Shown here piece by piece: positions 36,862 to 47,082 of a stretch of 64,000 bases of DNA; position 1 is the first letter of the stretch, and every line of letters begins with the position of its first letter. The DNA is taken from positions 1 to 64,000 of the forward strand of contig DATJGS010000045.1 of assembly GCA_035494735.1 (NCBI GenBank), written 5' to 3'. Source of the stretch: DATJGS01 sp035494735. GTDB taxonomy: Bacteria; Eisenbacteria; RBG-16-71-46. The notes beneath the pieces are model-generated. The model made no database searches. It was not told where the DNA came from and saw nothing but the letters and a program-made list of their open reading frames with translations. Position numbers and translations under genes: made by a program.

Positions 36862-37914
36862 CTAGTCGTGGCGCTGGTCGCGCAACTGCTCGCGCAGTTG
36901 CCTGACCTCGTCGCGAAGCTGCTGGACCTGATCGCGCAGCTCGTCGCTGTTGCGGTCGTCGCCCTGAATCCGCACGCGGTCGCCCAACGGCCCGTTCTCG
37001 AAGATGCGCATCGAGCCCGTTCCGCGCTCCAGCTCCGCGTCGACGTTCCGGCGCGAGCCGCGGCGGACCACCGATAGCGTCACCTTCTGGTCGGCCTTGC
37101 CCAGCGCCTCGACGAGATCGCCGGCGTCGTACACCTTCTGCTCGCCGACGGCCGTGATCACGTCGCCCGCCTTGAGCCCGGCGCGCTCGGCCGGCGTGTC
37201 CTTGAGCACCTCGACGACGAGGGCACCCTTCGCGCCGGAAGCGCCGAGCGCCTCGGCGAGATCGGGGTTCAGCCCCTCGACGCGGACACCGAGACGGCCG
37301 CGCCCCATCATGTGCATCAGGTCGCCCGGCATTCTCATGTCGCCAGGCAGCCCTTCACCTGGCGTCCCCTTGAAGCGGTAGACGTGGACGCGCGGGGAAT
37401 CGGGCGTGCGCGGCGAGTCGGGCGTGCGCGGCGTCGGCACGTCGTCTGAGTCCGGCCCCGGTTCGGCATCGTCGCCGTGGTCGTCGTCGCCACGGTTCGT
37501 CCAGGTCTGGTCGTCGTCGCGATCCGGACGCGCCTCGAGCGTGGCGCTGAGCGAGCGACGCTGGTTGTCGCGCACGACGTCGAGTCGCACGCTCTGGCCG
37601 ACCCGGCCACCCTGCACCATGCGCGCCAAGTCGTCCGGCGAGCGCGGCGTGCGCGAGTTGACGCCCACGATGATGTCGCCCTTGCGCAACCCGGCGCGAT
37701 CCGCCGGGCTCTCCGGGATGACGCGATTCACCAGCACCCCGTCGCCCGAGAAATCGAGCCCGGTGCGCAGGCTCGGCGTGATTTCCTGCGTGTACACGCC
37801 GAGCCACGGCGTGTCGCTGTCCGTCGCCGCGCGCGCGGCGGAAGCGCCGAGCCCCACGACACCGAGCAGGACGGTCAGCCCCGTCCACCAAGCCCACCCC
37901 TGTTGCCTACGCAT
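36862..37914 (-). CDS. Secreted protein with two PDZ domains
   Basis: The 350-residue product has a signal peptide (cleavage after GASAARA, about residue 29). PDZ domain 1 is at about 35-125 (GVLVNRVIPESPADRAGLRK), then an acidic Asp/Pro linker with repeated PRTPDSP, and PDZ domain 2 at about 205-300 (ALVVEVLKDTPAERAGLKAG). A C-terminal coiled coil follows (DQVQQLRDEVRQLREQLRDQ). The DegP/HtrA-type protease domain is absent, so it is a binding or scaffold protein in the periplasm rather than a protease. It is transcribed divergently from the RlmD-like gene. Confidence 0.85.
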   Translation of the reverse strand: MRRQQGWAWWTGLTVLLGVVGLGASAARAATDSDTPWLGVYTQEITPSLRTGLDFSGDGVLVNRVIPESPADRAGLRKGDIIVGVNSRTPRSPDDLARMVQGGRVGQSVRLDVVRDNQRRSLSATLEARPDRDDDQTWTNRGDDDHGDDAEPGPDSDDVPTPRTPDSPRTPDSPRVHVYRFKGTPGEGLPGDMRMPGDLMHMMGRGRLGVRVEGLNPDLAEALGASGAKGALVVEVLKDTPAERAGLKAGDVITAVGEQKVYDAGDLVEALGKADQKVTLSVVRRGSRRNVDAELERGTGSMRIFENGPLGDRVRIQGDDRNSDELRDQVQQLRDEVRQLREQLRDQRHD

Positions 37915-38041
37915 GATTTTCCCCCTGTGCTAGGTTGCCGCGCTCACGTTTCGTGGCCGTTCGATCTTCGCAATGAACCCGCGACCGTGTTCCAGGTTCC
38001 AGGAACCGAGCCGTCCCGTGGTTCGACCGTCCGAGCGCGCG

Positions 38042-39427
<1,386 letters not shown>

Positions 39428-39433
39428 TAGACT
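39428..39433 (+). promoter_or_regulatory. Probable -10 box giving a near-leaderless mRNA
   Basis: TAGACT sits right after the rlmD stop and only 8 nt before the next ATG, with no Shine-Dalgarno in between. No good -35 is visible at 17-18 nt, so the call rests on the repeated TAGACT pattern in this window. Confidence 0.4.
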
Positions 39434-39441
39434 TTTCGGCC

Positions 39442-40191
39442 ATGTCGTTCTCCCGATTGCGCCCACTGGCCGCGTTGCTCCCGCTCGTTCTCGCCCTCGC
39501 GGCGCGGCCGGCCTCGGCGGAAGCGTTGGACGAGGCGAGCTTCCGGCTGTACCTGAACGGCCATGCGCTCGGGACGGAGCACTACCTGCTGGACTCCGGG
39601 GCCGACACGCTGACGGTCTACGCGCAGGCCCGCCTCGTGCTGCCGGGGCCGGTCAGCGGGGACACGCTGACCAAGAGCATGCGGATGGTCGCGGGCGCGT
39701 TCGACATGGATCTGCGCCGCTACGAGTCGTGGCAGACGTTCCGCGGCCAGCACCTGAATCGGGCCGTCATGCCGCACGACACCACATTCGTGGTGTATCG
39801 CGAGGTCGACGGGCGGGGCGGCTCCGACACGTACGCGCGGCCGCCCGGGCGGCTGTTCGTGCTGGATGGCCAGCTGTTCAGTTCGTTCGAGGTCATGTGC
39901 CGCACGCTCCACGGACATCCGTTCTCGGAGCGCACCATGCACACCATGATCCTGAGCGCGCACGACACGCTCACCGACGTCACCGCCGAGGATCGCGGCC
40001 TCGACACGCTGCGCTACGGCAACCGTCCGGTGCGGGCGCGCAAGCTGAGCATCGGCGACTCGAGCACGCGCTATCTCGTGTGGATGGGACCCGACGGCCA
40101 CATGCTCAAGCTCGAGCAGCCCGAGTCCGGCCTGCGGCTCGAGCGCGAGCCCCCCGTGGCCTTGCAGACGAAGCGGCGGTCCGCGCCGTAG
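39442..40191 (+). CDS. Secreted protein of unknown function (DUF6134/DUF3108-like)
   Basis: The 249-residue product has a signal peptide (RPLAALLPLVLALAARPASA, cleavage about residue 27). The mature protein is beta-rich (FRLYLNGHALGTEHYLL opening, YLVWMGPDGHMLKLEQPESG near the end), in the style of unclosed-barrel periplasmic proteins. I cannot assign a family securely. Its 3' end overlaps the convergent aminopeptidase gene by 86 bp. Envelope lipid binding is a guess from fold only. Confidence 0.6.
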   Translation: MSFSRLRPLAALLPLVLALAARPASAEALDEASFRLYLNGHALGTEHYLLDSGADTLTVYAQARLVLPGPVSGDTLTKSMRMVAGAFDMDLRRYESWQTFRGQHLNRAVMPHDTTFVVYREVDGRGGSDTYARPPGRLFVLDGQLFSSFEVMCRTLHGHPFSERTMHTMILSAHDTLTDVTAEDRGLDTLRYGNRPVRARKLSIGDSSTRYLVWMGPDGHMLKLEQPESGLRLEREPPVALQTKRRSAP

Positions 40192-41674
40192 CTTCGCGGC
40201 TCAGCCACTCGCACAGCAGGCGCACGCCGAAACCGGTCGGCCCGCGTCGCTCGAGCGGCCGATCGGACGGCGCCCACGCCGTGCTCGCGATGTCGAGATG
40301 CGCCCAGCGCATGCCGCGCGCGAAGTGGCGCAGGAACACCGCGCCCAGGATCGCGCCACCTTCGCGCGCCGCCGAATTCACGAGATCGGCCGTGTCGCTG
40401 CGCATCTCCGCCGCGTAGCCGTCCCACAGCGGCAGGCGCCACAGCCGCTCGCCGCTCGCCTCACCGGCGGCGAGCAGTTCGCCGGCCAGCGCGTCGTCCT
40501 CGCTGAACAGCCCGGCCGCGAGGTGGCCGAGCGCGATGCTGACTGCGCCGGTCAGCGTGGCCAGATCGACGACCGCGGCCGGCCGGAAACGCCGCGCATA
40601 GCCGAGCGCGTCGGCCAGGACGAGCCGGCCCTCGGCGTCGGTGTTCGTGACCTCGATCGTCGTGCCGTCCAGGGCGCGCAGCACGTCCCCGGGCTTGAGC
40701 GCGCGACCGCCCGGCATGTTCTCGGCGCTCGGGATCAGGCCGATGACCGGGCGAGCGAGGTCGAGCGCCGGGAGGGCGTGGAACAGACCGAGCACGGCCG
40801 CGGCCCCCGACATGTCGTACTTCATCTTGTGCATGTTCTCGCGCGGCTTCAGCGAGATGCCGCCGGTGTCGAACGTGATGCCCTTGCCGATCACGACGAT
40901 CGGTCGCTCCTTCGCGCGCGCGGCGCCGCGTTCGAGCACGATGAAACGCGGTGCGTGCTCGCTGCCGCGGCCGACGCCGAGCACGGCGCCCATGCCCAGC
41001 CGCTCCATCTGCGGCACCCCGAGCACGGTGGCGCGCGCGCCCGAGGCGCGGGCCACCTCGCGCGCCCGGTCGGCGAGATTCTCGGGCGTTAGATCCTGCC
41101 CGGGGGTCGCGGCCAGGTCGCGCGCCAGGCACACGCCTTCGCCGATGCGCACGCCGCGCTCGACCGCCTCTCGCATGCTCGCGAAGCGCGTCGCGTCGCG
41201 CTCGAGGATCTCGACGCGGACGAGCGCGGGCGCGCCCGCGTCGGCGCGGTACGCGGTGTGGCGGTAGTGGCCGAGGAGCGCGCCTTCCGCGGCCGCCTCG
41301 CCGGCAGCGCCGGGATCGAGCGTTCCGCCGGCGCCGTGCGCCACGAGGGCCAGCACGCGCGCGCCCAGGTCGCGCGCGCGTCGCGCCGCGACCGCCGCGG
41401 TCTGCCGCGCGCGCCGCGCGTCGAATGCCGCGCGCGGCCCGAGCCCGACCAGGAGAACGCGCTTCGCCTTGCCGCGGCTCGGATAGAGGACGACGCTCTC
41501 CAGCCAGCGCCCTGCGAAGTCGCCGGTCTTGAGAAGCGCGCGGATCGCGCCGCCGCTGGCGCGGTCCACGTCCGCCGCGGCCCCGCCGAGCCGGGCCTCT
41601 CCTTCGAAGATGCCGAGCGCGAGCGCGCCGGCCGCACGTGTCGCGAGGTTGCCGCGTCGAAGCACGATCTCCAC
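40106..41674 (-). CDS. pepA: Leucyl aminopeptidase (M17, PepA-like)
   Basis: The 522-residue zinc/manganese enzyme removes N-terminal residues from peptides in the cytosol. The catalytic domain has VIGKGITFDTGGISLKP (metal-binding Lys and Asp), MKYDMSGAAAVLG, and the M17 signature NTDAEGRLVLADAL with metal Asp/Glu and catalytic Arg. The N-terminal macro-like domain is present (about 1-170). I chose a GTG start with GGGAG 5 nt upstream (VEIVLRRGNLATRAAG); the longer ORF adds a non-conserved stretch. The C-terminus runs about 35 Ala/Arg-rich residues beyond the usual end and overlaps the opposite gene, so the stop may have drifted. Confidence 0.88.
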   Translation of the reverse strand: MEIVLRRGNLATRAAGALALGIFEGEARLGGAAADVDRASGGAIRALLKTGDFAGRWLESVVLYPSRGKAKRVLLVGLGPRAAFDARRARQTAAVAARRARDLGARVLALVAHGAGGTLDPGAAGEAAAEGALLGHYRHTAYRADAGAPALVRVEILERDATRFASMREAVERGVRIGEGVCLARDLAATPGQDLTPENLADRAREVARASGARATVLGVPQMERLGMGAVLGVGRGSEHAPRFIVLERGAARAKERPIVVIGKGITFDTGGISLKPRENMHKMKYDMSGAAAVLGLFHALPALDLARPVIGLIPSAENMPGGRALKPGDVLRALDGTTIEVTNTDAEGRLVLADALGYARRFRPAAVVDLATLTGAVSIALGHLAAGLFSEDDALAGELLAAGEASGERLWRLPLWDGYAAEMRSDTADLVNSAAREGGAILGAVFLRHFARGMRWAHLDIASTAWAPSDRPLERRGPTGFGVRLLCEWLSREATARTAASSARPRGARARAAGRTRAARA

Positions 41675-41913
41675 GGGGGCTCCCGGAGGTTGAGGACTTG
41701 CCGAGCCACAGGGACGCAGCAGCTTAGCGCAAGCCGCCGCGACTCGGGGCGATTGCTCGCGCCGCGGAATGTGGCTTGCGAGGAATCGCTTCGGGCTGGC
41801 ATCCTGCCCCCTTGTCACGCGGCCGCACCGTGCACTCAAGGATGGGACCCCTCGTCGCCGTTCACGCTCGATTGCCTTCGAGCGCCGGCCGACACCACAC
41901 AAGGAGAGTTCGC

Positions 41914-42687
41914 ATGAAGCGCTCGATCCCGATTGCGGCCCTGGCCGCGATTTCGCTGGTCGCACTCATCAGCTGCGCCAAGAAGGCCGATCAGGCCGCC
42001 CAAACCGCGAGCGACAGCCTGCTGTCCACGAACCCGGTGGAACAGCCGCAGGGCAACATCACGCCGCAGACGAACTACCAGAGCCCCCCGCAGAATCAGA
42101 CGCCGCCGACGCAGACGCAGGCGCCCGCGCCGGCGAGGCCCAAACCGTCCGGCTCGACGTCCAAGCCCGCGAATCCGGGCGTGACGATTCCCGAGGGCAC
42201 GGGCATGTCGATCTCGGTGGACGCCGAACTCACGTCCGAGACGGCGCACGAAGGCGACACGTGGAGCGGCACGGTCAAGGATCCGGTCGTCGTCGGATCC
42301 GCGGCGCCGATTCCCGCGGGCAGCACGGTGACCGGCGTCATCGCCGGTGTCCATCCGGCGGAGAAGGGCACCCGTGCGGTGCTCGTGCTGGCCATCTCCT
42401 CGGTCAACGTGAACGGCAAGTCGGTCACGCTCCACGCGACGGCGGATAGCATCGTCGCGGGCTCGACGCGCGCGCGGAACCTGGGCGCGATCGGCGGCGG
42501 CGCGGCGGCGGGAGCGCTGCTCGGCAAGGCGCTCGGCGGCAGCGGCAAGAGCGCGGTGATCGGCGGCATCCTGGGCGGCGCCGCGGCGACCGGAGCGGTT
42601 GCGGCCTCGAAGGGCTACCAGGCGACCGTGAAGGCCGGCCAGGTGCTCACGTTCCACGTCGACAAGAACACGACGATCCGGAGCTGA
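41914..42687 (+). CDS. Lipoprotein with glycine-zipper segment
   Basis: The 257-residue product has a lipobox (SLVALISC, Cys about 21) and a Pro/Gln/Thr-rich linker. A beta domain resembling conjugal TrbI/VirB10-type or SH3-like proteins follows (SISVDAELTSETAHEGDTWS, AAPIPAGSTVTGVIAG). A Gly/Ala-rich glycine-zipper segment (about 190-230) could insert in or span a membrane. It ends with KAGQVLTFHVDKNTTIRS. AAGGAG precedes the ATG. It is probably a surface or periplasm-facing outer-membrane lipoprotein; the function is unknown. Confidence 0.7.
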   Translation: MKRSIPIAALAAISLVALISCAKKADQAAQTASDSLLSTNPVEQPQGNITPQTNYQSPPQNQTPPTQTQAPAPARPKPSGSTSKPANPGVTIPEGTGMSISVDAELTSETAHEGDTWSGTVKDPVVVGSAAPIPAGSTVTGVIAGVHPAEKGTRAVLVLAISSVNVNGKSVTLHATADSIVAGSTRARNLGAIGGGAAAGALLGKALGGSGKSAVIGGILGGAAATGAVAASKGYQATVKAGQVLTFHVDKNTTIRS

Positions 42688-42715
42688 TCCCGGGTCTTCA
42701 AGAAGCTCGGGCGAT

Positions 42716-42755
42716 CGAGGCGGGCGGAGTCACTTCCGCCCGCCTCGCGTCTTTT
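42716..42755 (+). terminator. Intrinsic terminator after the glycine-zipper lipoprotein
   Basis: cgaggcgggcgga/tccgcccgcctcg forms a perfect 13-bp stem around a 6-nt loop, followed by cgtctttt. Confidence 0.9.
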
Positions 42756-42964
42756 CCGCCGCGGCCGCAAGTGGCCCACACCGGCCGTCGCGCTCCAACC
42801 TCTGCACCGCCGCGTACACCGCGCGGCCCGCACCTTTCCGACCGGCATTGCCGCGCAACGGTTTTCGCGAGGCGCGCGCGTGGCATGGGCCCTGCTCGTC
42901 CCTGAAGCCTGCCCAAGCCCTGATCGCCCGGCGTGCGCCCCTGGTACGCCCCTTCGGAGGACTC

Positions 42965-43930
42965 ATGCGTTCCCAGTCGTTGCTGAAGTTCGCACTCTTG
43001 CTCGCGTTCATCACGGCGCTCGCCGCCGGCTGCGGCAAGAACTCCAACAAGCTCACCGACCCGATGGGCGGCGGCTCATCGAGTTCGTCGGTCGAGCAGG
43101 CCGGCGTCCAGGATGCGATGACGTCGGAACCCACGCTCATCGAGGACGGGGTCTACGACGACGAGGATCCCGCCTCACTCGGCTCGGACGGCGGCGCGGC
43201 GCTGCTCCATCCGCTCCGCTACTGGCGCCACATCACGAGCGTGCAGCGCACGTTCGATTTCGCGTTCAGCGACACCGACTCGACGGGCCGCCCGACGCGC
43301 GCGCTCGTCACGATTCGCAAGTACATGCACGGCACGTTCAACATCCTGAACGACGACCAGCCCGACAGCATCCCACCGGACACCGCGACCACCAGCATCG
43401 TGCGCAAGCGCCTCGGCGATCTGTGGGAGCGGCATGTGGCGCTGCGTCGCGTGCTGCGCAGCTCGACTTCCGACGGACCGGAGTGGCGCATCGCCGGAGT
43501 GTCGGGCGTCTCCGTCTCATCGTTCCACGGCACGGACATGAGCCCGGTGTTCGGCGACACGCGCATCCGCAGCGTGCGCATCCAGTCGGCGAGCGGCGAC
43601 ACGATGATCAGCGATCCGCTCGCGATCTTCACGCTGCGCCGGCTCCCGGCGTTCCAGCCCGGCGAGGATGTCACGCTCACCGTTCGCACGCTGCGCAACG
43701 ACGACGTGGTCGTGCTCGTGCGTGGTGGCGATCGACGGCGCTTCCACAACAACGGCGACAACACGTACACGTTGTTCTGGCACACGTCGCCGGAGGACGG
43801 AGTGCACCACATCGGCGTGAACGCGCTGTCGCACGGCACGCTGTTCGACGACGCCGCGCCGTACGACTCGCAGGCGTGGCTGTTCCCCTACGTCGTGTTC
43901 CCGACGCAGATCGCGGAGCTGATACCGTAG
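42965..43930 (+). CDS. Lipoprotein of unknown function
   Basis: The 321-residue product has a lipobox (TALAAGC, Cys about 23), a Ser-rich linker and an acidic patch (YDDEDPASLGSDGG). A beta-rich body of about 230 residues follows, including RTFDFAFSDTDSTGRPTRA and a C-terminal immunoglobulin-like segment (VTLTVRTLRNDDVVVLVRGG, ending in HHIGVNALSHGTLFDD). GGAGG precedes the ATG. I recognise no named family. It is probably anchored in the outer membrane. Confidence 0.65.
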   Translation: MRSQSLLKFALLLAFITALAAGCGKNSNKLTDPMGGGSSSSSVEQAGVQDAMTSEPTLIEDGVYDDEDPASLGSDGGAALLHPLRYWRHITSVQRTFDFAFSDTDSTGRPTRALVTIRKYMHGTFNILNDDQPDSIPPDTATTSIVRKRLGDLWERHVALRRVLRSSTSDGPEWRIAGVSGVSVSSFHGTDMSPVFGDTRIRSVRIQSASGDTMISDPLAIFTLRRLPAFQPGEDVTLTVRTLRNDDVVVLVRGGDRRRFHNNGDNTYTLFWHTSPEDGVHHIGVNALSHGTLFDDAAPYDSQAWLFPYVVFPTQIAELIP

Positions 43931-43953
43931 CGGCGCTCCGTCGCTGAAACGCC

Positions 43954-43994
43954 CGGGCGGCCGGCGTTCCATGCGCCGGCCGCCCGTCGCGTTT
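43954..43994. terminator. Terminator between convergent lipoprotein and NYN genes
   Basis: gggcggccggcg/cgccggccgccc (12 bp, extendable by one) with a 7-nt loop lies between two convergent stops. The plus-strand tail tcgcgttt is modest and the minus tail contains GTTTC, so it may serve both. Confidence 0.75.
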
Positions 43995-44005
43995 GGAGCG
44001 CCGAC

Positions 44006-44515
44006 CTACTCCTCGACGCTTTCTCCAGGGCGTGGCGCGCGGAACAACTTGGCCCACTCTTCGAGTTCGGCGCGGCTCAGATTCGCGGGCTTCTCGACGC
44101 CCTCCGGGTCGCCGGGGCGCGGCCCGAGCGCGCTGGCCAGGAACAGGTCCGCGAGCGCGATGTCGGCGCCCATGGCCCGCGCGTGGCGCGCGACCTCCAG
44201 GTCGGAGGTGACGACCGTGAGACGGTCGACGCGTTCGATCTTCTCTTCGACGACGTGGCGGATCACGTCATCGGCCTTCTCGGGCGGCCGCGAGAAGCGC
44301 ACGGCGACTCGGGCGGACCCCACCGTCGCCCCGGAGCCCTGATCGGACCCGTCGAACACGACGATGAACTGGGCCTCGCCCGTGCCCACGGCCCACGACA
44401 GCAGATTGACGAGTTTCTCCCGAGCGTCGCGCAACGTGCGCCCGGGTCCGGGTTTCAACTCGTCGGTACGCAGGATCACGTTGTAGCCGTCGACGACGAT
44501 CAGGCGTTCGGACAA
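44006..44515 (-). CDS. YacP-like NYN-domain nuclease
   Basis: The 169-residue product is a PIN-like NYN domain of the YacP/Rae1 group: RLIVVDGYNVILR at the N-terminus (catalytic Asp), FIVVFDGSD, SRPPEKADDVIRHVVEE and LTVVTSDLEVARHARAMGAD with the further acidic residues. In Bacillus, Rae1 cuts mRNA on the ribosome. The TTG start is preceded by GGAG 7 nt upstream; an ATG 37 codons upstream would include the terminator hairpin of the next gene and is unlikely. It is cytoplasmic. Confidence 0.82.
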   Translation of the reverse strand: MSERLIVVDGYNVILRTDELKPGPGRTLRDAREKLVNLLSWAVGTGEAQFIVVFDGSDQGSGATVGSARVAVRFSRPPEKADDVIRHVVEEKIERVDRLTVVTSDLEVARHARAMGADIALADLFLASALGPRPGDPEGVEKPANLSRAELEEWAKLFRAPRPGESVEE

Positions 44516-44554
44516 AGACGGGCTCCGCGTGGGATCGAAGGCGCGCGGCCCGAA

Positions 44555-44592
44555 AACGGCGCGGCGCACCGAATGGGCATCCGGTGCGCCGC
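44555..44592 (-). terminator. Intrinsic terminator of the Ycf48-like lipoprotein gene
   Basis: On the minus strand an 11-bp stem gcggcgcaccg/cggtgcgccgc with a 10-nt loop is followed by gccgttttc. It lies right after the stop of the upstream gene and before the NYN gene. Confidence 0.85.
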
Positions 44593-44612
44593 AGTCTAGC
44601 ACGCGATTCGGA

Positions 44613-45878
44613 TCAGGGGAGTCCACCGCTCGACGTGTGCACGATGACGCCGCTCTCGCCGACCGCCCAGCCGTGCTGGGCGTCGACGAAGAACACGTGG
44701 TTGAGATGGAACGCGCTGTTCGCGGTCTGCGTCTGCCACGTCGCTCCGCCGTCGTCGGAGCGGAGCGCGGCGCCGCTGCCCCCCGTATTGAATCCGACCG
44801 CGTAGCCGATCAAGTCGCTCGCGAACGACACTCCCTGGAGCGTGAACGCCGCGCCGGCATTGCCGAGCAGCCAGGCCGTCGAGTCCACGGTGGCCGTCGT
44901 GCGCGGCGCGACGCCGGCCGAGCCCACGGCCCAGGCCGCGGGCTCGCTGCGCCGGAACACGTCGCGCAACGACTGCGCCGTCACGGAGGGCTGCACGACG
45001 AACCACGTCACGCCGCGATCGTGCGTGCCGACGATGACGCCGCCGTCGCCGACCGCCCAGCCGTCGCGCGTACCGGAGAACGACACGCCGCGCAGCGTGG
45101 AGGCCGTCGGATACTGCTTCTGCCACGTCGCGCCGTGATCGAACGTGCGCAGCGTCACGCCCGCCGAACCGACCGCCCAACCGGTGTCCGGCGTGGCGAA
45201 CGTGATCGCTTCCAGCACTTCGCTCGCTCCCGAGGAGACGACCGCCCACGCGGCGCCGCCGTTCACGGTATGGATCAGCGTGCCGTTCGCACCCGCGGCC
45301 CAGCCTTCGAGTGCGCTCGTGAACCACACGGCGTTCAGGTTGAAGGCGGTGTTGCCGACCTGCGCCGCCCACGTGGTCCCGGCGTCACTCGTGCGCAACA
45401 CGCGGCCGCCGTCGCCGACCGCCCAGCCGTTGCGTCCGTCGGATTGGAAGAACACGCCGTGCAGGTTGACGCTCGTGTTGCTCGTCTGCGCGTACCACCC
45501 GCGCCGCGTGAACACGGTCACGGCGGCCGTGTCCCTCTTGCCGCCGGCTTCGGCCACGACGAGCGCCGTGCCCTCGCCGACCGCGGACACGCGTCCGCCG
45601 ACGACGGTGGCCACGCCGGCATCGCTGGTCGTCCAGTTGAAGCGCACCCCGCCGACCATGGCGCCGAGCGTGTCGAGCGCGGTGGCGCTCAACTGCAGGT
45701 TTGCGCCGACCTGGAGCGTGTCGACGGAAGGCGTCACGATCACCGCCGACAGCGGCGGCGGCGGGATCACCGGCGCGACCGGCGACTTGCTGCTGCAGCC
45801 GGCGACGGCCAGCAGCGCCGCCGCGCTCGCGGCGAACCACACGGTCGAACGCGTGCGCGAAGCGGACTCGAGGGTCAT
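44613..45878 (-). CDS. Ycf48-like beta-propeller lipoprotein with Ig-like domain
   Basis: The 421-residue product has a lipobox (AALLAVAGC, Cys about 28) and a BIG2/Ig-like domain (about 45-125, SAVIVTPSVDTLQVGANLQL). About seven repeats follow, each with GWAVGxxG ... T.D.G.TW, the bladed pattern of Ycf48/photosystem-assembly and BNR-type propellers (for example NGWAVGDGGRVLRTSDAGTTW split over the blade). In non-photosynthetic bacteria these are surface or periplasmic proteins of unknown role. The start was set at MTLESASRTRS, just before the signal peptide, with GGAAG upstream. Confidence 0.85.
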   Translation of the reverse strand: MTLESASRTRSTVWFAASAAALLAVAGCSSKSPVAPVIPPPPLSAVIVTPSVDTLQVGANLQLSATALDTLGAMVGGVRFNWTTSDAGVATVVGGRVSAVGEGTALVVAEAGGKRDTAAVTVFTRRGWYAQTSNTSVNLHGVFFQSDGRNGWAVGDGGRVLRTSDAGTTWAAQVGNTAFNLNAVWFTSALEGWAAGANGTLIHTVNGGAAWAVVSSGASEVLEAITFATPDTGWAVGSAGVTLRTFDHGATWQKQYPTASTLRGVSFSGTRDGWAVGDGGVIVGTHDRGVTWFVVQPSVTAQSLRDVFRRSEPAAWAVGSAGVAPRTTATVDSTAWLLGNAGAAFTLQGVSFASDLIGYAVGFNTGGSGAALRSDDGGATWQTQTANSAFHLNHVFFVDAQHGWAVGESGVIVHTSSGGLP

Positions 45879-46032
45879 GGGCTTCCGAGGGTTGGGGTCG
45901 TGAACGTGAGGTCGGGCGCGCACGGGCGGCATCGTCGCGACTCGACCGCTGACGATGCGCCATTCTAGCCGGATTATCGGCCGCGGCGCCGCCTCACCTT
46001 AGCCTGGGAGGGAGGCGTTCGGCGACCGCGTC

Positions 46033-46061
46033 TTGAGCCTGCCTGGCCTATCTTCTAGGCT
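46033..46061 (+). promoter_or_regulatory. Probable promoter of the ABC exporter operon
   Basis: TTGAGC and TAGGCT are separated by 17 nt, 67 nt before the ATPase start codon. Confidence 0.5.
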
Positions 46062-46128
46062 GCGGCCGCGCGTGGCGTGCGCGCAGCCTCCGGCGGGCGA
46101 GCCGGGCGCCCTTCCCGAGGAGCGTTTC

Positions 46129-47082
46129 ATGCTGGCGGTCCGAGACGTTGTCAAGTCCTTCAGCGGGCGCGCCGTCGTCAACCAGGTCACGTTCGACGTG
46201 CAGCCGGGCGAGATCTTCGCCCTGCTCGGGCCCAACGGGGCCGGCAAGACGACGTTGATCCGGATGATTACCGACATCCTCAAGCCCGACTCCGGCAGGA
46301 TCCTGCTCGACGGCAAGCCGGTCGGCGGCGAGCAGCGCGCGCGCGTGGCCTACCTGCCCGAAGAGCGCGGTGTGTACAAGCGCGTCGGCCTCGTGGATTC
46401 GCTCGTCTACTTCGGCCTGCTCCGCGGGCTAACCCAGGCCGACGCGCGCGCATCCGCTCGGCGCCTCCTCGACCAGGTCGAACTCGGCGCGCACGCGACG
46501 AAGCAGGTGCAGATGCTGTCGAAGGGCATGCAGCAAAAGCTGCAGCTGTGCACGGCGCTGATCGGCGATCCGCGGCTGCTCATCCTGGACGAGCCGTTCA
46601 CCGGGCTCGATCCGATCAACGTGCAGCTGTTCGAGCGCGTGCTCGCCGAGCGCCGCGCCGCGGGCAGCACGGTGCTGCTCTCGACGCACCAGATGAACAA
46701 GGTCGAGGAGCAGTGCGATCGCGCGCTCATGATCAACCGCGGGCACATGGTGCTGTACGGCCCCGTGCGCGAGATCCGGCGCCAGCATTCCGGACACGCC
46801 GTGCGCGTCAACGGCACGAATGTGCCGGCGGCGCTGCCCGGCGTCTCGGCGGTGGTCGCGGAGAACGGCGGCTGGCGGCTCGATCTCGAGCCGGCCACGC
46901 AGCCCGACGCGGTCCTGAGGAGCCTGATCGAGCACGGCGCGCACCTGCACTCGTTCATGCTCGACGAGCCTCCGCTCGAGGACATCTTCATCAAGGTCGT
47001 GACCGAAGGCCTGGGCCTCGACGGCGGCGAGAGCGGACCGCCTACGGTGGACGAACCGCTCACCGCGGTGGGTGCGCGATGA
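46129..47082 (+). CDS. ABC exporter ATP-binding subunit (NatA-like)
   Basis: The 317-residue product has LLGPNGAGKTTLIRM (Walker A), a signature read as LSKGMQQKLQL in place of LSGGQ, LLILDEPFTGLDP (Walker B) and STHQMNKVEE (switch His). The C-terminal extension with LEDIFIKVV is usual in NatA/CcmA-type exporters. The start follows GAGGAG. Its stop overlaps the permease gene by ATGA. NatAB in Bacillus exports sodium; other members export drugs or lipids. Confidence 0.92.
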   Translation: MLAVRDVVKSFSGRAVVNQVTFDVQPGEIFALLGPNGAGKTTLIRMITDILKPDSGRILLDGKPVGGEQRARVAYLPEERGVYKRVGLVDSLVYFGLLRGLTQADARASARRLLDQVELGAHATKQVQMLSKGMQQKLQLCTALIGDPRLLILDEPFTGLDPINVQLFERVLAERRAAGSTVLLSTHQMNKVEEQCDRALMINRGHMVLYGPVREIRRQHSGHAVRVNGTNVPAALPGVSAVVAENGGWRLDLEPATQPDAVLRSLIEHGAHLHSFMLDEPPLEDIFIKVVTEGLGLDGGESGPPTVDEPLTAVGAR

